Assembly: GCA_000827205.1 (NCBI GenBank)
Contig: KN832572.1
Location: 420,224 to 484,223 of the forward strand
Origin: Plicaturopsis crispa FD-325 SS-3
Taxonomy: Eukaryota; Basidiomycota; Agaricomycetes; Amylocorticiales; Amylocorticiaceae
Reading direction: 5' to 3'
DNA: 64,000 nt
Shown: positions 58,489 through 64,000 of the stretch, piece by piece
How the letters are laid out: each line of letters starts with the position of its first letter
Numbering within the stretch: the first letter of the stretch is position 1
The notes under the pieces: model-generated
Seen by the model: the letters and a program-made list of their open reading frames with translations, nothing else
The model's database searches: none
What the model was told of the DNA's origin: nothing
Made by a program: the position numbers and the translations under genes

Positions 58489-59189
58489 TCAGATATAATA
58501 CGTCCCGTAATGGACCGCAGGATTCCCCAGTCCATCCAGAAACCAATACGGCTCGCCCAGGATATCCACCATCTTCCTCAGTTGCCCCGTCGTCGGCCGC
58601 GTAAAGTACCTCTGCGGCGAGTAACTCGAGCTAAGCGCCCACGTGTCGCACTCGTGGTAATTCACTCCCGGATCCACGGGGTGAGACACGTCCTCCGGCA
58701 CGGCGCACGCGGGGAAGAGCGCCTGGTACCCGGTGTAGCGCACCATGATGCCAAAAGGGTCGCTGGTGGCGTAGTTGTCCTTGGGGCGGCCGGGGAAGAG
58801 GCGGGCGGTCCAGGCATCGATGGTGGCTTGGTTAAGCCGCCACCCGTAAAGCCAGTAACGGTTGACGCGTGGTTCGATGGGGATGGGCGGGTATATCACC
58901 CATCCGGGAGGGTAGATGTAGTTGGGGCGCTTCTTTGGCGCGGACGGGCGGAGGTGGTGGGTGTTGGGGATGAGGTGCTGGGAGTCGGCGACGAGGTGCT
59001 AGCAGCCGGTGACGAGGTGCTAGGAGTCGACGAGGTGCTGGAAGTTGGCGTTGTGATCTGCTGCAGACAGTTAGAGCATAAAGGAGCAGGGTCAGCATAG
59101 GAACGTACGTTCAAGCCGTCGAGGTCTTGGGACAGGGTGGCCGCAGACGTGTCTGTTGTCGAGCTCGCTTCCATGGGTTGCGTCGACAC
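58489..59189 (-). CDS. Family B protein B3 (unrecognised, multicopy)
   Basis: Exon 1 (ATG at 59189) is longer than in the other copies: MSTQPMEASSTTDTSAATLS then QDLDGLN. Exon 2 opens with a tandemly repeated linker of STSSPTP units, encoded by about 24-bp repeats at 58965-59060. The core follows: WVIYPPIPIEPRVNRYWLYG, DPFGIMVRYTGYQALFPACA, DVSHPVDPGVNYHECDTWAL, SSSYSPQRYFTRPTTGQLRK and WFLDGLGNPAVHYGTYYI. It differs from other members in an extra residue in PVDPGV and the divergent YGTYYI end. The gene looks intact. Confidence 0.75.
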
Positions 59190-59302
59190 TCAGGGGATGT
59201 GCGTGTGTGAGGATGGATGTCCGAAGGCAAGATACGCGTACGAGAGGTGCAGGTATTCCAGGTGCGGTCAACAAAAGATTTCATGTCGAATGCAGGCTGA
59301 AA

Positions 59303-59880
59303 TTAGACGTAATATTGATAATGGTCCTTGTAATTCCCCAGCCCATCGAGGAACCAATACGGCTCGCCCAACACCTCCACCATCTTCTCCAACTGCTCCG
59401 GGCTCGGCCTCGTATAAAACCTCTTTCTCGAATAATTCGAGCTCAGCGCCCACGCCTCAAAGTCGTACGTGACCCCATCCACGGGATCCTCCACGTCCTC
59501 GGGCACGCCGCACACGGGCAGGAGAGCGTGGTACCCGGAGTACCGCGCCATGACGACGTACGGGTCGTACGTCGCGGGCCCGCTGAGGCGCGGACCGGGG
59601 TAGAAGAGGGAGACCCAGGCGTTGAGGCGTGGGCGGTCGATGTGCCAGCCGTAGAACCAGTAGCGTTTTGGTGCGGGGGATGGGAGGAGGGGGATGTGTG
59701 GGTATTTGACCCATTGGATGTGGGGATCCGCGTGGGGTGAGGAGGTGCTAGGAGTAGGGGTTGGGTTGGGGTGGGGTTGAGTATATACGAGATGCGCGTA
59801 AGCATGGATGGATGAGGATGCGCACGACGTACGTAGGCAATCGGGCCATCAGATCATCCTGCGAGAGTTGTATCGGACAT
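59303..59880 (-). CDS. Family B protein B4, first exon apparently spoiled
   Basis: The core is complete: WVKYPHIPLLPSPAPKRYWF, DPYVVMARYSGYHALLPVCG, DVEDPVDGVTYDFEAWALSS, NYSRKRFYTRPSPEQLEKMV and WFLDGLGNYKDHYQYYV, preceded by a NPTPTPSTSS linker. The place where exon 1 should be (ATG at 59880, MSDTTLAG) meets an in-frame TGA at its ninth codon. The exon-2 acceptor, AG in the other copies, reads GC in ACGCGCATCTCG. No other convincing start exists upstream. The gene is therefore either recently inactivated or uses an unrecognised start. The conserved Cys of the family (GVNYxxC) is absent here. Confidence 0.55.
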
Positions 59881-60207
59881 TCTTAGTCTTCCGTCGAGAG
59901 CGCGTACGACGAGCACAGGGCTTCAGGTTACGCGTATGGAGAGTGAACAATAATTGCAAGGGCGAGATGGTGGTGGCAAGAGGAAAGCGTGTAACGTGCA
60001 TGTGACGTGACCGCGAGCGCGTCGCTGACGCGACTTTGACGGTGACCAGCGCGTCATTAGCACCGTGCAACTCGTATGTACATCCGCCAATGTCGAGACA
60101 CGATAAGGCTCCGCTTGCTTTACTATGGATCTCGCTTGGCCAGTGAAGAAAGAACGAACTGCATATATATGTTCATCCGCAGGCAACACATGCACAGCAG
60201 CTCAAAG

Positions 60208-60792
60208 TCATGTATAATACTGATAGTGATGTCTAGGATTCCCGAGCCCATCGAGGAACCAATACGGCTCCCCCAGCACCCCCACAATCCTCTCCATCTG
60301 CCCCTTGTCCGGCCTCGTATAAAACCGCTTTTTCGAGTAATTAGAGCTCAGCGCCCACGCAGCGCACTCATAGCTCACCCCATCCACCGGGTCCTCCACG
60401 TCCTCCGGCACAGCGAGCACGGGGAACAAAGCGTCGTACCCGCTGTACTGCGACATCGCGACGTACGGGTTCCACGTCGAGCTGAACCGGTCCGTGGGCT
60501 TCGGGCCTCTGAGACGGACGACCCAGGCGTCGAGGAAGATTCTGTCGATGCGCCAGCCGTAGAGCCAGTAGCGTTTGCATTGCGGCGAGTCCGGGATGGG
60601 TGGGTAGTTCACCCAGGAGCCGGTGCAGTTGAGGATGACGGATTTCTGTGGTTGAGGAGGAGGAAGGGTTGGTGTCGAAGTCTGTCGGGAGCGGTTAGAA
60701 CTTAGAGGATGCAAGCCTGTGCTCGGTGAGAGACGTACGCTCGGGCGAGAGCCTGAATCCTGCGGCATTGTCAAGGCAATGACGTCGGACAT
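60208..60792 (-). CDS. Family B protein B5 (unrecognised, multicopy)
   Basis: Starts at 60792 (MSDVIALTMPQDSGSRPS). An intron with GTACGT donor probably leads to TSTPTLPPPQPQKSVILN, although reading through it also stays in frame. Core: WVNYPPIPDSPQCKRYWLYG, NPYVAMSQYSGYDALFPVLA, DVEDPVDGVSYECAAWALSS, NYSKKRFYTRPDKGQMERIV and WFLDGLGNPRHHYQYYT. It is close to B2 and B4 in the core and unlike them at the amino end. The gene looks intact. Confidence 0.72.
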   Translation of the reverse strand: MSDVIALTMPQDSGSRPSVRLSPSTGLHPLSSNRSRQTSTPTLPPPQPQKSVILNCTGSWVNYPPIPDSPQCKRYWLYGWRIDRIFLDAWVVRLRGPKPTDRFSSTWNPYVAMSQYSGYDALFPVLAVPEDVEDPVDGVSYECAAWALSSNYSKKRFYTRPDKGQMERIVGVLGEPYWFLDGLGNPRHHYQYYT

Positions 60793-61377
60793 GTCCTAGT
60801 ATATATCGAGGACAAGCAGCGTTTCGAGTGATTGAGTACTTTACTCAAACTTTCCTGGGTACTGAAGCTGGCACTGCAAAAGAATGGATTGAGATGGTGG
60901 TGGCAAGAGGAAAGGAGCAATCTGTTTCACGCGCGACAGCGCGCGACCAACACGCGACCAACACGCGACCAACACGCGTCACACGGCTTTCCTCCTGCCA
61001 CCCACCACCACCATCGCCCTGAGCGACTTCACCTCGATCTTCGCGCTCAATCACACGACATACATTCCGTGTCCTCAAACCGTTCTACCGCAAGACTATA
61101 GCTACGGAAGGATGTCTGATGCAACAATCTCGCGCCATTCCGGGTATGCGCGTTGTGACCTCCTGCCGGTGTTGACTGCGCTTGGAATATACTATCTGTT
61201 CAAGACGTCTTGTTGCTGCATGCAACTTGTAGAGTCCCGAAAGCGTGTAACGCGCACTGTGTGACGTGAACGCTCGCGTCAGACTGACACAGTGACAGTG
61301 CACGACCGTTTACAGAGGCTGGGCGCGCTTTCCTGGGCACCAGCTAGGCAAACAGAACAAAATGCTTCATCGTCACA
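60793..61377. other. Flanks between B5 and B6 with ACGCGACCAAC tandem repeats
   Basis: Contains GATGGTGGTGGCAAGAGGAA (about 60892-60911) followed at 60928-60980 by about four copies of an 11-base ACGCGACCAAC unit. The same box precedes other B genes without so long a repeat. No coding segment is supported. Confidence 0.65.
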
Positions 61378-61951
61378 TCACATATAATACTGATAATGAT
61401 GCTCAGGATCCCCGAGCCCATCGAGGAACCAACACGGCTCCCCCAGCACCTCCACCATCCTCCCCAACTGCTCCGGGCTCGGCCTCGTCCAAAACCGCCT
61501 CTCAGAGTAATTAGAGCTCACCGCCCACCCCGGGCATTCGGTGTAATTCACCCCGTCCACGGGCTCCGTGATGTCTTCTGGGACGGCGAGCACGGAGCGC
61601 AGGGCGGTGTACCCGGAGTACTGCGCCATGACGACGTACGGGTGGTAGGTGGAGGAGAAGCCGATGAGGGCGATGGGGCCTTTGACTTTGAGGACCCAGG
61701 CTTTGAGGCGTGGGGGGTCGATGCGCCAGCCGTAGAACCAGTGGCGTTCGACACGCGGCGCTGGTGGGATGGGTGGGTAGTTCACCCAGTCGCCGGTGTA
61801 GGAGATGGAGGGGTGGATGCGGGTTGCGGGTGTGGGAGCCGGGGGTGGAGAGGTCTGATGAGAGTGAGGGTTAGTGAGGAGAACATGCAGGTGATAGACT
61901 TACTACGGCGTTCGAGCGATTCGAGTCTTTTGGCAAGGCCGTGGCAGACAT
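61378..61951 (-). CDS. Family B protein B6 (unrecognised, multicopy)
   Basis: Exon 1 (ATG at 61951) encodes MSATALPKDSNRSNAV. After a 46-48-nt intron exon 2 begins TSPPPAPTPATRIHPSISYT, then the core: WVNYPPIPPAPRVERHWFYG, HPYVVMAQYSGYTALRSVLA, DITEPVDGVNYTECPGWAVS, SNYSERRFWTRPSPEQLGRM and CWFLDGLGDPEHHYQYYM. The GEPYWF motif reads GEPCWF here. Splice signals are intact. Confidence 0.75.
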
Positions 61952-62301
61952 GATGTCGATAATATACCTCGGGAGCGTTCGATGACAGGCTAATTGATTT
62001 AGTAGTCCAGAATTCGCTAGTACTAAGTGAACTGTTCCGTGTTGGAGGGTATGGTGCAGTGGCAGGAGGGAAGCAGGAGGAACGCGCCGCGCGGTCACGG
62101 TGCCGGGCGCGTACGCACGTGGCCTGCACGAGGCAGTCTCGTCGACATCCGCGAAATATTTCCCCTAATCCTTCATTACAACAGCTGCTGGCTTTCTTTA
62201 TCCTCCTGGTGTATCCCTGCTGCGTAACAAGCCTGCTCGGACGCGACCCGGACGCGACATCGTCTAGTACCACCCTCAGGATATCAGGAGAGTCGAACGC
62301 A

Positions 62302-62866
62302 ATGAACGTACGTCGCCCGACCCATCCTTCGCGCACATGTACTAGTACTCACAAGTACATACCGTTCTCGGCAGACCTCAACACCGCCCACCCCAACGCC
62401 TCTTCCCCCGGCCGCCCCAACCCCGCCCAAATCGGACCCCGCCCCCGCCCCCGCCGACTGGGTCCAATACCCACCCATCCCCGCCGACCCGCACGTGAAG
62501 CGCTTCTGGCTGTACGGCTGGCGCCTCGACCCCGCCCTCATCTCCGCCTGGGTCGACCACATCCTCCCCCGCACGCACAAGGACTCTTTCGCCTGTAGCG
62601 ACCCCTTTGGTCTGATGGCGCGCTACAGCGGGTACAGCGCCCTCCTCCCCGTGTTCGCCGTGCCCGAGGGTATAGAGGAGCCGGTGGACGGCGTGAATTA
62701 TTATACCTGCGATGCATGGGCGCTGAGCTCGAATTACTCGAGGAGGAGGTATTTCACGAGGCCGAGCCCGGAGCAGCTGAGGAAGATGGTCGATATTTTG
62801 GGCGAGCCGTATTGGTTCCTCGATGGGCTGGGGGATCCGGGGGATCATTATCAGTATTATATCTGA
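62302..62866 (+). CDS. Family B protein B7, inverted copy without a normal first exon
   Basis: This is the only plus-strand member of the right-hand array. The core is intact: WVQYPPIPADPHVKRFWLYG, DPFGLMARYSGYSALLPVFA, GIEEPVDGVNYYTCDAWALS, SNYSRRRYFTRPSPEQLRKM and WFLDGLGDPGDHYQYYI, preceded by TSTPPTPTPLPPAAPTPPKS. The intron donor GTACGT directly follows ATGAAC. The sequence where MS(T/A)(A)TLP is expected (near 62260) has lost its ATG, so the only in-frame start gives a two-residue first exon (MN). The gene may still be translated from that ATG. Confidence 0.6.
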
Positions 62867-63459
62867 CCAACTCGTATGTGGCGTTTTCGATGTTTTGCGC
62901 GAACAGTGATACCCTTGCAGGCTTGAACTCGACGTCGAATTTTTGGTGTGGCCGCGTTTATCGCGAGACGAGTCACCGTGTCGCGCAGTTCTCTGAACGG
63001 ACACCACCTTGAGGAGGAGGCTGAGTGTTCACTTCCCACCTCCCCGCGATCTTGTTGACTGCCATCGAGCACAGGGAGGATACAGTCTCTCCGCACCCAT
63101 CTCAAACAACTGACTATCATGTGCACGCGTTTAGCCATTAAATAATGATCTTCCGACCACGAATGCGGACCCGCGCCCTCTCCCAGGTTTTCCCTTCATA
63201 TGTATGTATTCCACTCGATAGCAGACGAGATACCTGTGACGCGGCCGCCTCTGTCAACCATGGCCTGTCCTCTTGGCTACCGTGTCTCGTCATCCTCGGG
63301 CGACGTGTCTCGTCATCCTTGGGCGACGGCGGAAAGGATCGTCGTCGAGGCATTAATATTGGGTACGCGCGGATCCACCGAGTGAGTCATACCGTCTCAC
63401 CTTCCTTCCTTCCGTCTCGTTCCCACTAGAACACATTTACTAGTAGAACCTCTTGAGGA
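62867..63459. other. 3' flank of B7 and gene-free sequence with a short duplication
   Basis: No supported gene. At 63281-63329 a unit of about 24 bases (TGTCTCGTCATCCTCGGGCG) occurs twice in tandem with one change. It introduces the minisatellite zone that follows. Confidence 0.5.
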
Positions 63460-64000
63460 TTCACTGCTGGCTCTTGAGGATTAACTGCTGGCTCTCGAGG
63501 TCCACACTGGTATTGTCGCTCCCTATGTCTGTACCTCGCTCCCTATGTCTATACCTCGCTCCCTATGTCTATACCGCACTGACTGACCATCTCCCTTGAA
63601 GATACACACCCAGCAGCGAAATGGCGGCTGAAAAATATGGTGCGAGCTTCCCCGGTCAGCTGTTTCTACTACGGCTGACCGACCGACCACCTTTTGCTCA
63701 GACTTGCACCTTTTGCTCAGACTTGCACCTTTTGCTCAGACTTGACCGCTCAATTCGCGGCGTCACGGTCTCTGTGTTTTCCTCTCGGGCTTGTGTTTTC
63801 CTCTCAGGCTGGTGTTTTCCTCTCAGGCTACTAACTATAGGGCGATTATGGACAGCGCGTAACGTGTCGAGGAGGACTTGTAACGCGTCGAGGGAGACAC
63901 CCGTAGCGCGTCGAGGGAGACTTGTAGCGCGTCGAGGAGGACTTGTAACGCGTCGAAGACGACTCGCGTAACGCGTCGAAGAGGACTCGCGTAGCGCGTC
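63460..64000. repeat. Run of five different minisatellites at the right edge
   Basis: Successive tandem arrays: a 23-bp unit (CTCTTGAGGATTCACTGCTGG) x2 at about 63448-63500; a 20-bp unit (TCGCTCCCTATGTCTATACC) x3 at 63518-63577; a 19-bp unit (CACCTTTTGCTCAGACTTG) x3 at about 63689-63745; a 19-bp unit (GTGTTTTCCTCTCAGGCTT) x3 at 63775-63831; and a 22-27-bp unit around AACGCGTCGAGGAGGACTTG x6 or more from 63856 past the edge. No coding sequence is supported within them. Confidence 0.85.

Noticed and set aside
31043-62866. Possible distant homology between family A (LWGRGLE...LDWV) and family B (LYGWRID...ESWV)
   Set aside because: The shared pattern is short and the rest does not align by eye. 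It cannot be separated from chance without a profile comparison.
1-64000. CRISPR arrays, rRNA and tRNA genes
   Set aside because: No regularly spaced direct repeats of CRISPR type were seen, CRISPR is not expected in a fungus, and no rRNA sequence or convincing tRNA B-box with a matching A-box was found by eye.

Overview
The window looks like nuclear DNA of an agaricomycete (mushroom-forming) basidiomycete. Genes are dense and split by many introns of about 50-60 bp. The proteins are of types common in that group: C6 zinc-cluster factors, seven-helix receptors, DUF6534-type membrane proteins, GMC oxidoreductases and BTB proteins. All exon structures were read by eye from splice signals, reading phase and comparison between paralogues in the window. 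No search or alignment program was run.

Left part (1-30.5 kb): recognisable cellular genes with traces of segmental duplication. In order: a cut-off dynamin-like GTPase (-), a zinc-cluster factor (-), a seven-helix receptor (-), a DUF6534-type membrane protein (+), a complete 808-residue dynamin-like GTPase (+), a SET3-type PHD/SET chromatin protein (-), a second zinc-cluster factor (+), a GMC oxidoreductase (+) and a third zinc-cluster factor (+). The two dynamin genes share exon phases, and the three factors share architecture, so both sets are paralogues.

Middle part (31-45 kb): an accessory stretch built from an unrecognised multicopy protein family ('family A', about 297 residues, three exons), wrapped around a coiled-coil gene and mitochondrial aconitase. 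Family A is present as A1, A2, A2', A3, A4, a cut-off repeat of A1, and an internally deleted relic. An 800-bp stretch occurs twice, apparently identical, on either side of a 780-N gap, which suggests an assembly problem. The first member of a second unrecognised family ('family B') lies at 41.3-42.1 kb and carries a tandem duplication of its first exon.

Right part (45-64 kb): a gene-poor stretch, a Cys-rich protein gene beside an integrase-core gene of mobile-element origin, a BTB protein, a decayed SulP transporter, and an array of six more family B genes (57.6-62.9 kb) with repeated flanks. The window ends in a run of minisatellites.

The most novel content is the two small-protein families, A and B, which have spread through the accessory stretches with their flanking DNA. 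Nothing in the sequence shows their biochemical role. Also notable are a probable 2-nt micro-exon and two GC-AG introns.
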